From positions 1-64,000 of the forward strand of contig NZ_AJWX01000019.1 in assembly GCF_000263855.1 (NCBI RefSeq): a stretch of DNA of 64,000 nucleotides, read 5' to 3'. The position numbers and the translations under genes are program-made. Under the pieces are notes generated by a model that was given only the letters and a program-made list of their open reading frames with translations, was not told the DNA's origin and searched no databases. Below, piece by piece: positions 35,602 through 43,912 of this stretch (position 1 is its first letter; each line of letters starts with the position of its first letter). This DNA comes from Pseudomonas sp. M47T1. GTDB lineage: Bacteria > Pseudomonadota > Gammaproteobacteria > Pseudomonadales > Pseudomonadaceae.

Positions 35602-37032
35602 ATGACGCGTCCCTCATTGTTGACCGTGTTGTTGCTTGCGCTGCTGGCACCGTTGCCGGCGGTTGCGCGCCTGGCCGGGCCGGTGGAAGTGGTGCAGCCG
35701 AGCAAGGTTCGCGATCTGGCCGACATCCGCCACAGCCGGGTGCTTCGCGTGCTGGTAAACCAGAGCCGCAACAGCTCCGGTGAAGTGCAGGGCGAACCCA
35801 TCGGGGTCGAATATCACCGCTTGCGTGCCTTCGAGCAGTATCTGAACGGCCACGTCGACGACGCCCAGGCCATCCACCTCAAGCTTATCCCCAAGCCCAA
35901 GGACCAACTCATCGGTGCGCTGCAGCGTGGCGAAGGCGACCTGGTGGCGCCTGGGGAGCTGGTTGATCTGCCCGACACGCAACAGGTCAGCGCCAGCGAC
36001 CCGGTGCTCGACGACGTGCCGTTGGTGCTGGTGGGTGCCAAGGGCGAGCGTCGTTACAGCCGGGTAGAGCAACTGGCGGGCAAGACCGTGACCCTGCCGG
36101 CAGGCAGCGCCGCCGGTGACGCCCTACACGCCATCAACCAGAAACTGGCGCTGCGCAAGCTGGCGCCGATCCAGGTGGAGTGGGCCGACCCCAGCCTGGC
36201 GGTGGAAGACGTGCTGGAAATGGTGCAGGCCGGGATTTTCCCCATGACCATTGTCGAGCGGCCCATTGCCCAACGCTGGGCCAAGGTGATGCCCAAGTTG
36301 ATGATTCAGCCCGGCGTGCAGGTCAGCGTGCCCGAACAGCAGGCCTGGTATGTGCGCACCGACGCCTCGATGCTGCAAGCCAGCATTGATCGCTTTCTCA
36401 AGACCTACCGCGTGCCGTCCGATCAGGACGCAGCGTTCATGCGTGTGTATCGGCGCCTGTATCAGGTGCACAACCCCCTGGCCCACAGTGACCGCCAGCG
36501 TCTGGAAAAACTGCGCCCCGTACTGCAGCGCTATGCTCGGGAGCAGGGCATGGACTGGCTGAACCTGGCGGCCCTGGCCTTCAAGGAGTCGCAGTTGGAC
36601 CCGTCGGTGCGCGGCAGCGGCGGTGCCACCGGGCTGTTGCAGATTACGGCATCGGCTGCGCAACGGGTGGGCGTGGGCAACATTCAGCAGGTGGACAATA
36701 ACGTCCAGGCGGCCGCCCGTTACCTGGCCATGATCCGCAAGAAATTTTTCGCCAGCCCTCAGCTCAACGACCGTGAGCGCATGGCCTTCGTGCTGGCGGC
36801 CTACAACCTGGGCCCCGAGCGGGTTCAGGCCATGCGCGCCGAAGCACGCCGGCGCGGCTTGAACCCCAACCAGTGGTTCTTCCAGGTCGAGCGGGTGGCC
36901 ATGGAGCAGGTGGGCATGGGGCCGGTGAGCTACGTCAACAGTGTGAACAAGTACTACCTGGCCTACGACCGCGAGCGCGAGAGCCTGGACCCAGGCGCCA
37001 TGAAAGGCCGGCGCATCGCCTTCAACCGTTGA
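35602..37032 (+). CDS. MltF-like lytic transglycosylase with N-terminal solute-binding domain
   Basis: 476 residues. A signal peptide (TRPSLLTVLLLALLAPLPAVA) is followed by a type-3 solute-binding-like domain (about 35-270: SRVLRVLVNQSRNSSGEVQG, FEQYLNGHVDDAQAIHLKLI). A C-terminal SLT domain follows, with catalytic Glu in LAFKESQLDP and the RGSGGATGLLQIT, AARYLAMI and AYNLGPERV motifs. It cuts peptidoglycan glycan strands in the periplasm, and the first domain may sense muropeptides. Similar in plan to MltF, but probably a paralogue, so no symbol is given. ATG at 35602 has GGAGA 8 bases upstream. Confidence 0.87.
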   Translation: MTRPSLLTVLLLALLAPLPAVARLAGPVEVVQPSKVRDLADIRHSRVLRVLVNQSRNSSGEVQGEPIGVEYHRLRAFEQYLNGHVDDAQAIHLKLIPKPKDQLIGALQRGEGDLVAPGELVDLPDTQQVSASDPVLDDVPLVLVGAKGERRYSRVEQLAGKTVTLPAGSAAGDALHAINQKLALRKLAPIQVEWADPSLAVEDVLEMVQAGIFPMTIVERPIAQRWAKVMPKLMIQPGVQVSVPEQQAWYVRTDASMLQASIDRFLKTYRVPSDQDAAFMRVYRRLYQVHNPLAHSDRQRLEKLRPVLQRYAREQGMDWLNLAALAFKESQLDPSVRGSGGATGLLQITASAAQRVGVGNIQQVDNNVQAAARYLAMIRKKFFASPQLNDRERMAFVLAAYNLGPERVQAMRAEARRRGLNPNQWFFQVERVAMEQVGMGPVSYVNSVNKYYLAYDRERESLDPGAMKGRRIAFNR

Positions 37033-37061
37033 TTTTCCCCGCCCCACCCTTCATCGCGCTC

Positions 37062-37177
37062 CCCCTCGTAGGCTGCCCTCAGGCTGCGAAGGCGTGCGCA
37101 GCGGGCCCGCGTTCGACATGACATCGCTGAAGGTCCTGCGGACCTTTTCGTAGCCTGACGGCAGTTCCGGGGGGGGG
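37062..37177. repeat. ~115-bp compound inverted repeat, copy 2
   Basis: Matches the element at 838-953 along its length, including AGGCTGCGAAGG, the GCCCGCG block, the perfect AAGGTCC-TGC-GGACCTT hairpin (37130-37146) and the final run of G. It fills most of the gap between the lytic transglycosylase and DoxX genes. The remaining 37178-37307 is AT-rich and probably holds the doxX promoter. Confidence 0.75.
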
Positions 37178-37307
37178 TAGGCAATGCCAGTGGAAAATAT
37201 ATCGAAATAATAGATCATTTTTGTCGTTTAATTGCGATTTTATTATTTGATAGATTGATTAATATGGCGTCCATCAACTCCTTACACACCTTCTCAAGGA
37301 ACACGCC

Positions 37308-37745
37308 ATGAACGCTTCGATCAAACGCCTCTTCACCACCAACGCCGGCCTGGGCTTCACCGTATTGCGCGTTCTGGTCGGTATCATCTTCCTCGCCCAC
37401 GGCAGCCAGAAGCTCTTCGGCCTGTTCGGTGGCTACGGCCTGGAAGGCACTGGCCAGTGGATGGAAAGCATCGGCATCCACCCTGGCTATTGGATGGCCC
37501 TGTTGGCCGGTAGCGGCGAGTTCTTCGGCGGCTTGGCCCTGGTTCTCGGCCTGCTGGTACGCCCCGCCTCGCTGGTGCTGATCGTGACCCTGGTGGTGGC
37601 GATCCTCAGCGTGCATATCCACAACGGTCTGTTCATGGCCAACAACGGCTACGAATTCGCCCTGGCCCTGCTGGCCGGCACCATCGCGACCTTGCTGGAA
37701 GGCGCGGGCAAACTGTCCTTTGACCGGTTGATCAGCCGCGCTTGA
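37308..37745 (+). CDS. DoxX-family membrane protein
   Basis: 145 residues with four transmembrane segments. The motifs VLVGIIFLAHGSQKLFGLFG near the start, AGSGEFFGGLALVLGLLVRP in the middle and a final FALALLAGTIATLLEGAGKL are typical of DoxX/DoxD-like inner-membrane proteins. AAGGAA lies about 8 bases before the ATG, and the 37180-37290 region is unusually AT-rich, suggesting its own regulated promoter. The role is often linked to redox stress but is not defined here. Confidence 0.87.
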   Translation: MNASIKRLFTTNAGLGFTVLRVLVGIIFLAHGSQKLFGLFGGYGLEGTGQWMESIGIHPGYWMALLAGSGEFFGGLALVLGLLVRPASLVLIVTLVVAILSVHIHNGLFMANNGYEFALALLAGTIATLLEGAGKLSFDRLISRA

Positions 37746-37766
37746 TTTCCCCCTTGGCTTTCCAGA

Positions 37767-37890
37767 CGCAGCCTTCGGCATGGCTACACGAAATTCTATA
37801 GCCGCTGCCGAAGGCTGCACTGGCCCAGGTGTACTCTGGAGATCTTCAATGTGGGCCGGGCCCAGCGCTGCCTTACGGCAGCGGCTACAC
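37767..37890. repeat. Compound GCTGCCG/CGGCAGC repeat
   Basis: Contains CGCAGCCTTCGGCATGGCTAC (37767-37787), TATAGCCGCTGCCGAAGGCTGC (37797-37818) and GCGCTGCCTTACGGCAGCGG (37865-37884), so that several nested stems are possible. The part from 37797 to 37890 is similar in order and spacing to 44991-45090. The rest of the 267-bp gap up to 38012 holds no recognisable feature. Confidence 0.65.
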
Positions 37891-38012
37891 GCTTCAGGGC
37901 ATAGGCGACAATCAATGGCCTGAATACCCTGCTTTATGACCATTCCCCGCATTGCCCCCGCCGCCCAGCTTGCGGACAATCCTCCTCAGGATTCGCCCAC
38001 GAGCCGCCCTCC

Positions 38013-38819
38013 ATGTCGCAACCGATCTTCTTCGCCCACGCCAACGGTTTTCCGTCCGGCACCTACGGCAAACTATTCGCCCACCTGGCGCCTGATTTCC
38101 ACGTTACCCATTTGCCATTGCATGCTCATGACCCGCGCTTTCCGGTGTCGGATAATTGGCCGGCGCTGATTGCCGAGTTGGTTCACCACCTTGAGCAGCA
38201 AGCCGAGCCCGTGTGGGGCGTTGGCCACTCGTTTGGTGGCCTGCTGCACCTGTACGCGGCCTTGAAGCGGCCCGAGTTGTACCGGGGGGTGGTGATGCTT
38301 GATTCGCCCGCGCTTACCCGCACCGATCAATGGATGATTCGCGCAGCCAAGCGTTTCGGCTTCATCGACCGCCTGACACCGGCTGGGCGCACTCTGGGGC
38401 GGCGCGAGGTGTTTGCCGATCGGGACGCGGCGCGGTCGTACTTCTCCCGCAAGGCGCTGTTTCGCGATTTCGACCCTGACTGTTTCGAAGCGTACCTGGA
38501 GCATGGGCTGTGCGCGGACGCCCAAGGTGTGCGGCTGCGCTTCAATGCGGCCACGGAAATTGGCATCTACCGCAGTGTGCCCCATGTGCGCCCGGCCAGT
38601 ACCCGCCGCCTGCAAGTGCCGCTGGCGCTGGTGCATGGCGAGCACAGCCGCGTGGTGTTGCCCCACCATGCGCGTAACGTGCGCAGCCTGCGGCACGGCG
38701 AAACCCACCGCGTGCCCGGCGGGCATATGTTCCCGCTGGAGCAGCCAACGGCCACGGCGGATTTGCTCAAGAGTATTTTCGCGCGCTGGCAGCATGGGCA
38801 GCACGAGGCCTGCGCATGA
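38013..38819 (+). CDS. Alpha/beta hydrolase
   Basis: 268 residues without signal peptide. FFAHANGFPSGTYGKLF forms the oxyanion side, GVGHSFGGLLH the nucleophile elbow (about residue 71), and GGHMFPLEQP holds the catalytic His. The general fold is secure, the substrate unknown. The stop overlaps the start of the next hydrolase gene (ATGA, 38816-38819), so the two hydrolases are translated together and may act on related esters. Confidence 0.85.
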   Translation: MSQPIFFAHANGFPSGTYGKLFAHLAPDFHVTHLPLHAHDPRFPVSDNWPALIAELVHHLEQQAEPVWGVGHSFGGLLHLYAALKRPELYRGVVMLDSPALTRTDQWMIRAAKRFGFIDRLTPAGRTLGRREVFADRDAARSYFSRKALFRDFDPDCFEAYLEHGLCADAQGVRLRFNAATEIGIYRSVPHVRPASTRRLQVPLALVHGEHSRVVLPHHARNVRSLRHGETHRVPGGHMFPLEQPTATADLLKSIFARWQHGQHEACA

Positions 38820-39670
38820 GCGCCGGTGTTGAAGAAATTCGCCTGAGCTTGCCGCACATCGAGTTGGCGGCCCACGTGTTCGGCCCTGCCGATGGCCGCC
38901 CGGTGATTGCCCTGCATGGCTGGCTGGACAACGCCAACAGCTTTGTGCGCCTGGCGCCACGGCTGGAAGGCTTGCGCATCGTGGCGCTGGACATGGCCGG
39001 TCATGGCCTGTCCCAGCACCGCCCCATGGGCAGCAACTACGCGCTCTACGACTATGCCCACGACGTGTTGCAAGTGGCGCAGCAGCTGGGCTGGGAGCGC
39101 TTTTCGCTGCTGGGGCATTCGTTGGGCGCAATTGTTTCTGTAGTGCTGGCCGGTTCCGTGCCCGAGCGCATCGAGCGCCTGGCGTTGATCGATGCGGTGG
39201 TGCCCCCCGGGTCATCGGCGCCAAGCACCGCTGAGCGTTTCGGTCAGGCGCTGCAGGAGCAGTTGGCCCTGCCGAGCAAGCGCAAGTCGGTGTACCCCGA
39301 TTTCGAGCGCGGCGTGGAGGCGCGGATGAAAGGCATGGTGGCGGTAAGCCGCGAAGCCGCCGAGCTGCTGGCCCAGCGAGGGCTGATGCCGGTGCCCGGT
39401 GGCTACAGCTGGCGCAGTGATAGCCGCCTGACTTTGCCCACGCCCCTGCGCATGAGCGAAGAACAGGCGTTTTCCTTTGTCCAGCGCATTGCCTGCCCGG
39501 CGCACCTGGTGGTGGCCGAAGAGGGCATGCTGGCCAAGCACACGGGACTGCTTTCCCAGCTACCCTTTAGCCACGAGCGCCTGCCAGGCGGCCATCATCT
39601 GCATTTGAATAACGAGGCCGGAGCGGCCCTTGTAGCAAGCTGTTTCAATCGCTTCTTCGCCGCGCCTTGA
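38816..39670 (+). CDS. Alpha/beta hydrolase (second of a coupled pair)
   Basis: 284 residues. LHGWLDNANSFVRLAPRL is the oxyanion region, SLLGHSLGAIVSVV the elbow (about residue 97), and LPGGHHLHLN the histidine. It resembles esterase/serine hydrolase families with the DMAGHGLSQHRP loop. It begins within the stop of the preceding hydrolase gene. The two proteins are only distantly alike, so this is not a recent duplication. Confidence 0.85.
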   Translation: MSAGVEEIRLSLPHIELAAHVFGPADGRPVIALHGWLDNANSFVRLAPRLEGLRIVALDMAGHGLSQHRPMGSNYALYDYAHDVLQVAQQLGWERFSLLGHSLGAIVSVVLAGSVPERIERLALIDAVVPPGSSAPSTAERFGQALQEQLALPSKRKSVYPDFERGVEARMKGMVAVSREAAELLAQRGLMPVPGGYSWRSDSRLTLPTPLRMSEEQAFSFVQRIACPAHLVVAEEGMLAKHTGLLSQLPFSHERLPGGHHLHLNNEAGAALVASCFNRFFAAP

Positions 39671-39737
39671 CTTGAGCCGGGCAAGTGTCGAGGCTGGGCG
39701 GGCTCAACAGGGAGCCGGGTTGCCAAGGGAGACGACC

Positions 39738-39779
39738 ATGAACCACCTCTACACCATCGCCGCAGCGGCCTTTCGATGA
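39738..39779 (+). CDS. Possible 13-codon upstream ORF
   Basis: ATG at 39738 after a strong AGGGAGACGACC ribosome site encodes MNHLYTIAAAAFR and stops at TGA 39777-39779, which overlaps the ATG of the next gene at 39776. The next gene has no ribosome site of its own outside this ORF. This could be a leader peptide that couples translation, or the damaged start of the following gene. Confidence 0.4.
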   Translation: MNHLYTIAAAAFR

Positions 39780-40588
39780 GGGCAGGGCTGCGCGTGCCGC
39801 GCCTTTTCATCCTGGTTCTCGCCAGTGTGCTTGGCAGTGCCGCCATGGCCGCCGAGTTTGCCGATATCCCGCGGCCGGCCGATGCCCAGGCCATCGACCC
39901 TCGCCCTGCGATGCAGGCCGAACGCACCTACCCATTGGGTGCGGTGCGCAAGATCAGCAACCAGATCCGCATGGACGGCCAGGTCAGTGCGCGCGGCCAG
40001 CTCAGTTCCGTCACTTATGAATTGGCCGTGGGCGCCTCGGCCATGGATGCGCTCAACGGTGCTCGCCAGAGCCTGCAGGACAAGGGCGGCCAGGTGCTGT
40101 TCTGGTGCCAGGGCCAGGAGTGCGGCGAGTCCAGCCTGTGGGCCAATCAGATTTTCGCCAACGCCAAGCTGGTGGGCGCGGACGAGCAGCAGGGCATGAT
40201 CCTGCTGCGCCATGCCGACTCCGGGGTGGATACATTGGTGGCCCTGTATGGCATCAACCGTAATGGCCGCAAACCTTATCTGCATGTGGAGCAACTGGTT
40301 GCCGAAAGCCCGTTGGGCACGGTATTGCCAACCCCGGCCACGCTGTTGCGCGAGCTGCGCGGCACTGGCCGGCTGGACTACCCTGACCTGGGCGTGACGC
40401 CGCCGCCGGCCGACTGGGTGGCGCTGCTGGCTCGCAGCCTGAACCAGGACAGCACCTTGCGCGTGACCCTGGCCGGCCCTGCGGCCGAACCCTGGCGACA
40501 GGCGCTGGTGGCCCAGGGCGTGCGCGCTGCCCGGCTGGAACTGGGCAACCCGGCCAAGGCTGGCTTGCACATCGATCTGATTCGCTGA
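39776..40588 (+). CDS. DUF4892-like periplasmic protein
   Basis: 270 residues. A signal peptide (basic start, LFILVLASVLGSAAMA, cleavage near residue 25) precedes a region with PRPADAQAIDPRPAMQAERT, YELAVGASAMDALNGARQSL and WCQGQECGESSLWANQIFAN, and a C-terminal OmpA-like pattern (LNQDSTLRVTLAG, LVAQGVRAARLEL). I recognise the DUF4892 type found in Pseudomonas; no activity is known. Translation probably depends on the 13-codon ORF that overlaps its start. The AI-2E-family permease gene follows after about 18 bp, so the two form an operon. Confidence 0.75.
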   Translation: MRAGLRVPRLFILVLASVLGSAAMAAEFADIPRPADAQAIDPRPAMQAERTYPLGAVRKISNQIRMDGQVSARGQLSSVTYELAVGASAMDALNGARQSLQDKGGQVLFWCQGQECGESSLWANQIFANAKLVGADEQQGMILLRHADSGVDTLVALYGINRNGRKPYLHVEQLVAESPLGTVLPTPATLLRELRGTGRLDYPDLGVTPPPADWVALLARSLNQDSTLRVTLAGPAAEPWRQALVAQGVRAARLELGNPAKAGLHIDLIR

Positions 40589-40606
40589 GGAGTAGCACCT
40601 GCTGTG

Positions 40607-41656
40607 ATGCTCAATAATGATCGCCTGCTGGTGCAGATCATCCTGCTGGTGTTGCTAAGCGCCTGCCTGTGGGTGCTGGCGCCGTTCATCTCGGCCTTGC
40701 TGTGGGGTGCGATCCTGGCCTACGCCAGCTGGCCGCTGATGCGCTTGCTGACCCGTTGGCTTGGCGGGCACGAAACCCTGGCGGCGAGCATTCTCACCTT
40801 GGGCTGGATTCTGCTGGTGATCCTGCCGCTGGTGTGGCTGGGCTTCAATTTGGCCGACCACATCCGTGATGCGGTCAATTTCGTCCGGGATGTTCGGGTC
40901 GACGGCCTGCCTGCCGCGCCCGACTGGCTGGCCACGTTGCCTCTGGTGGGGCCGCGCCTGGCCACTTGGTGGGACACCCTGGACCAGCAGGGTGCGGCAT
41001 TGATGGTCAGCATCAAGCCGTACCTGGGGCAGGTGGGCAATTGGCTGTTGGCGCGCAGCGCGCAAATCGGCAGTGGCATCCTGGAACTGACCCTGAGCCT
41101 GGTGTTCGTGTTTTTCTTCTACCGCGACGGGCCACGGCTGTCGGCATTTGTGTTGCGGTTACTCGAACGCCTGGTGGGCGAGCGTGGCGAGTATTACCTG
41201 GCGCTGGTGGCTGGCACGGTGCAGCGGGTGGTCAATGGCGTGATCGGCACCGCGGCGGCGCAGGCAGTGCTGGCGTTGGTGGGCTTTCTGATTGCCGGCA
41301 TTCCCGGGGCGCTGGTACTGGGCATCGTCACCTTCCTGCTCAGCCTGATCCCCATGGGGCCGCCGCTGGCCTGGATACCGGCGACGGCCTGGCTGGTATG
41401 GAAGGGCGAGTACGGCATGGCGGTGTTTCTGGGCATCTGGGGCACGTTCATCATCAGTGGCGTAGACAACGTGCTCAAGCCTTACCTGATCAGTCGCGGC
41501 GGTGATTTGCCGCTGGTGATCGTGTTGCTGGGGGTGTTCGGCGGGCTGCTGGCGTTCGGCTTCATCGGCTTGTTCATCGGCCCGACCTTGCTGGCCATCG
41601 GCTACAGCCTGCTGCTGGACTGGACGCGTAGCGCCCACGCGGTGCACAAGCCCTGA
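40607..41656 (+). CDS. AI-2E family (TqsA/PerM-like) membrane protein
   Basis: 349 residues with seven or eight membrane segments. The first pair (QIILLVLLSACLWVLAPFIS) is followed by a periplasmic stretch, then the family core VFVFFFYRDGP, AQAVLALVGFLIAGIPGALVL and GDLPLVIVLLGVFGGLLAFG. The AI-2 name is historical; many members export other small molecules or are Na+/H+ antiporters. GAGGAG at 40587-40592; ATG at 40607 or GTG at 40604 could start. The gene converges on the EF-hand gene, with a hairpin between. Confidence 0.88.
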   Translation: MLNNDRLLVQIILLVLLSACLWVLAPFISALLWGAILAYASWPLMRLLTRWLGGHETLAASILTLGWILLVILPLVWLGFNLADHIRDAVNFVRDVRVDGLPAAPDWLATLPLVGPRLATWWDTLDQQGAALMVSIKPYLGQVGNWLLARSAQIGSGILELTLSLVFVFFFYRDGPRLSAFVLRLLERLVGERGEYYLALVAGTVQRVVNGVIGTAAAQAVLALVGFLIAGIPGALVLGIVTFLLSLIPMGPPLAWIPATAWLVWKGEYGMAVFLGIWGTFIISGVDNVLKPYLISRGGDLPLVIVLLGVFGGLLAFGFIGLFIGPTLLAIGYSLLLDWTRSAHAVHKP

Positions 41657-41660
41657 GACG

Positions 41661-41678
41661 GGCAGCCTTGCGGCTGCC
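41661..41678. terminator. Hairpin between convergent genes
   Basis: GGCAGCC-TTGC-GGCTGCC is a perfect 7-bp stem in the 36-bp gap between the AI-2E permease and EF-hand genes. No T run on either side, so it may end transcription only with help. Confidence 0.5.
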
Positions 41679-41692
41679 CATCGGCGTAAAGG

Positions 41693-42622
41693 TCAGGCAG
41701 CTACGCTGAGCTGACTGCCCACGGTTTGTGCCGTGTCGGTGCTGTACTGCTGGGTCAGGGCGGCGATCATCTTGTTCAACGCCGCGGCGGTATCGCTCTT
41801 GGCGTTGTTGGATGTGCTGTCCTGATCACCCGACGACTGCAGGGCGGCGGCCAGCTCTTGCGCACTGACGGTGCCATCCTTGTTGGTGTCCAGGTCGCTG
41901 AACACCTGGCTGGCCAGGCTGCTCGACGACGTACTGCTGGACGAATCGGTGCTGGTGGTGCTGGACGAGCTGTCGGAAGACGAGCTGCTGGCGCTCAGGG
42001 CGCTGCTCAGTTCAGTCTCGCTGATGCTGCCATCATCGTCGCTGTCCAGGGCGCTGAACAGGTCATCGCTGGACACGCTGGCAGGCGGCGGTGGCGGTGG
42101 TGGCTGCATGGCGGCCGCCAGTTCGTCTTTGCTGACGGTACCGTCGCCATCGGTGTCCAGCGCCGAGAACAACTGGCTGCTGTCATCGGTGGTGTCGCCG
42201 GCGCTGGTCAGCGCGGAGCTCAGTTCATCACTGCTGATAGAACCGCTGCCGTCGCTGTCGATGGCGCTCATCAGGTCGTCAACGGCGTCGGTGCTCGGCT
42301 CACCGCTGTCCTGCACGGGCGGTGCCGGTGGCTGCATGGCCGCCATCTCGTCCAGGGTCAGGCCGTCGTCGGAGTCGCTGTCCAGGCTGCTGAAATTCTT
42401 GCTCAGGCTGACCAGGATACCGCCGTCGTTGGTGGTGCCACTGCTCGAACTGTTGGAAATCGCCGTGTTCAGCTCATCGCTGCTGACTTCGCCGTTGCCG
42501 TCGGTGTCGAGGCTGGCGAACAGCTCTTCCTGGAACTTCTTCAGCTGTGCGGCGCTGCTTGAACTGCTGGAGCTGGTATAGCTGGAATAACTACTACTGC
42601 TTACGCCACTTATAGATGTCAT
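41693..42622 (-). CDS. Six-EF-hand Ser/Asp-rich protein (XopAW-like)
   Basis: 309 residues with six 12-residue EF loops of the D-x-D-x-D/N-G...E form at 39-50, 81-92, 122-133, 156-167, 193-204 and 245-256. They are separated by Ser-rich and poly-Pro linkers (PPAPP near 98-102, a run of seven Pro near 174-180). The N-terminus is almost pure Ser/Tyr with no Sec signal. NCBI labels similar Pseudomonas proteins as XopAW-family calcium-binding type III effectors, but no type III genes are in view. Calcium binding is well supported; location and role are not. It lies 201 bp downstream of, and on the same strand as, a two-component system. Confidence 0.85.
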   Translation of the reverse strand: MTSISGVSSSSYSSYTSSSSSSSAAQLKKFQEELFASLDTDGNGEVSSDELNTAISNSSSSGTTNDGGILVSLSKNFSSLDSDSDDGLTLDEMAAMQPPAPPVQDSGEPSTDAVDDLMSAIDSDGSGSISSDELSSALTSAGDTTDDSSQLFSALDTDGDGTVSKDELAAAMQPPPPPPPASVSSDDLFSALDSDDDGSISETELSSALSASSSSSDSSSSTTSTDSSSSTSSSSLASQVFSDLDTNKDGTVSAQELAAALQSSGDQDSTSNNAKSDTAAALNKMIAALTQQYSTDTAQTVGSQLSVAA

Positions 42623-42783
42623 TGGGTGTGCTCCCCTGTTGTATGCCGGTTACAAACCGCCGGCTTGTAAAGAATCTATCGGGGGAATGTCGAGAGTGTG
42701 TGGGGTTTGTAAGGGGGGGGACATGCAGGTAGAGGTTTATAGCCAAAGCGTAGATTCGTTAGGTGGGGTTATTGCGATAGCAC

Positions 42784-42806
42784 CGCAGCCTTCGGCAGCG
42801 GCTACG
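42784..42806. repeat. Half unit of the GCAGCC-TTCGGCAGCGGC repeat
   Basis: CGCAGCCTTCGGCAGCGGCT matches the right half of the repeats at 32963-32988 and 37767-37890. It sits just past the end of the histidine kinase gene, preceded by ATTGCGATAG as at 44991-45090. Confidence 0.55.
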
Positions 42807-42823
42807 TTGGGGGCGTCGCGCGA

Positions 42824-43912
42824 TTAGCGTGGCAGACGAATGACAGCCGTCAACCCACCACCCGGCGTCTCGTCCAGGCTCAACTGCCCGCCCAGGCGCT
42901 GGCACGCCTCGCGCGCAATGGTCATGCCCAGGCCAACACCGCCGGAGTTGCGGTTGCGCGAGCCTTCCAGGCGGAAGAACGGCTCGAACACCGCTTCACG
43001 CTTGTCGGCGCTGATGCCCGGGCCGTGGTCGATGACGCGGATGGTCACGGCGTCGCGGGTGTCCTGGATGTCCACCAGGGTGGCGCCGCCATAGCGCAAG
43101 GCGTTGTCCATCAGGTTGCTGATGCACGAGCGCAGGGCCATGGGTTGCACCTGCAAGGGTGCGCAGGTGCCCTGGGCCTGGATGGCGGCACCGTGGTCCT
43201 GGGCATTTTCCACCAGTGATTCCACCAGGGCCTGCAGGTCGTACCATTGCAGCGCTTCGCTGGTGCGTTGCTCGTGCAGGTAGGTGAGGGTGGCGTCGAG
43301 CATGCCGATCATGTCGTCCAGGTCCTGGCGCATCTGGCCCTGAAGCTTCTCGTTGTCGATCTGCTCCAGGCGCAACTTGAGCCGCGACAGCGGCGTGCGC
43401 AGGTCATGGGACACGGCACCGAGCATGCGCGCCCGTTGCTGCACCTGTTCGCGAATGCGTTGCTGCATGCGGTTGAAGGTGTGCGCCACCTGGCGAGCTT
43501 CCAGCGGGCCAGTTTCTTCCAGGGGGGGGGCGTCGAGGTTTTCGCTCAAGCGCTCGGCTGCTTCGCTGAAGCGCCGAATGGGTCGGGACAGGGCCTTGGC
43601 GCCGAACCAGGCGGCCACCACAAGGGTGATCAGCTGGAACAGCAACGGCACCACCGGGCCACCGAACAGCGGTGGCGGTGGTGGCAGTTTTTCCTCTTCG
43701 CTCAGCTCTTCGGCGCCGAACTGGGCCAGGGCTTGCGTAGAAGGATTGGGGCCCAGTTCCGCGCGCCGCGCTTCCATCATTTCGCGGTGATGGTGGGGCG
43801 GCGGTGGAAAGCCGTACTGCTGGAACCACAGGAAGGCCAGCAGGTGAGCGAAGATAATGGCAATCAGTGACACGCCGAACAGGCGGGCGAACAGCGTATC
43901 AGGGCTGCGCAT
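42824..43912 (-). CDS. Sensor histidine kinase (EnvZ-like) with Pro/His/Glu-rich periplasmic loop
   Basis: 362 residues. Membrane segment one (about 8-28) is followed by a periplasmic loop of about 65 residues that begins FPPPPHHHREMMEARR and ends EELSEEEKLPPPPPLF, then membrane segment two (about 90-108), HAMP, the phosphorylated His in GAVSHDLRTPLSRL, N box LMDNALRYGG, G1 DHGPGISADKREAVFEPFFR and G2 GGVGLGMTIAR. The start ATG overlaps the response regulator stop by 1 base, so it is second in the operon. A Pro/His/acid-rich loop is suited to metal or pH sensing; the signal is inference. Confidence 0.9.
   Translation of the reverse strand: MRSPDTLFARLFGVSLIAIIFAHLLAFLWFQQYGFPPPPHHHREMMEARRAELGPNPSTQALAQFGAEELSEEEKLPPPPPLFGGPVVPLLFQLITLVVAAWFGAKALSRPIRRFSEAAERLSENLDAPPLEETGPLEARQVAHTFNRMQQRIREQVQQRARMLGAVSHDLRTPLSRLKLRLEQIDNEKLQGQMRQDLDDMIGMLDATLTYLHEQRTSEALQWYDLQALVESLVENAQDHGAAIQAQGTCAPLQVQPMALRSCISNLMDNALRYGGATLVDIQDTRDAVTIRVIDHGPGISADKREAVFEPFFRLEGSRNRNSGGVGLGMTIAREACQRLGGQLSLDETPGGGLTAVIRLPR

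Noticed and set aside
41693..42622. Six repeated Asp/Ser blocks read as a DNA repeat array or CRISPR
   Set aside because: The repeats are coding, irregular in spacing and give EF-hand loops; there are no spacers or cas genes.
42639..42827. 62-codon open frame upstream of the EF-hand gene
   Set aside because: Crosses a G run and a repeat unit, has no ribosome site and ends inside the histidine kinase gene on the other strand.
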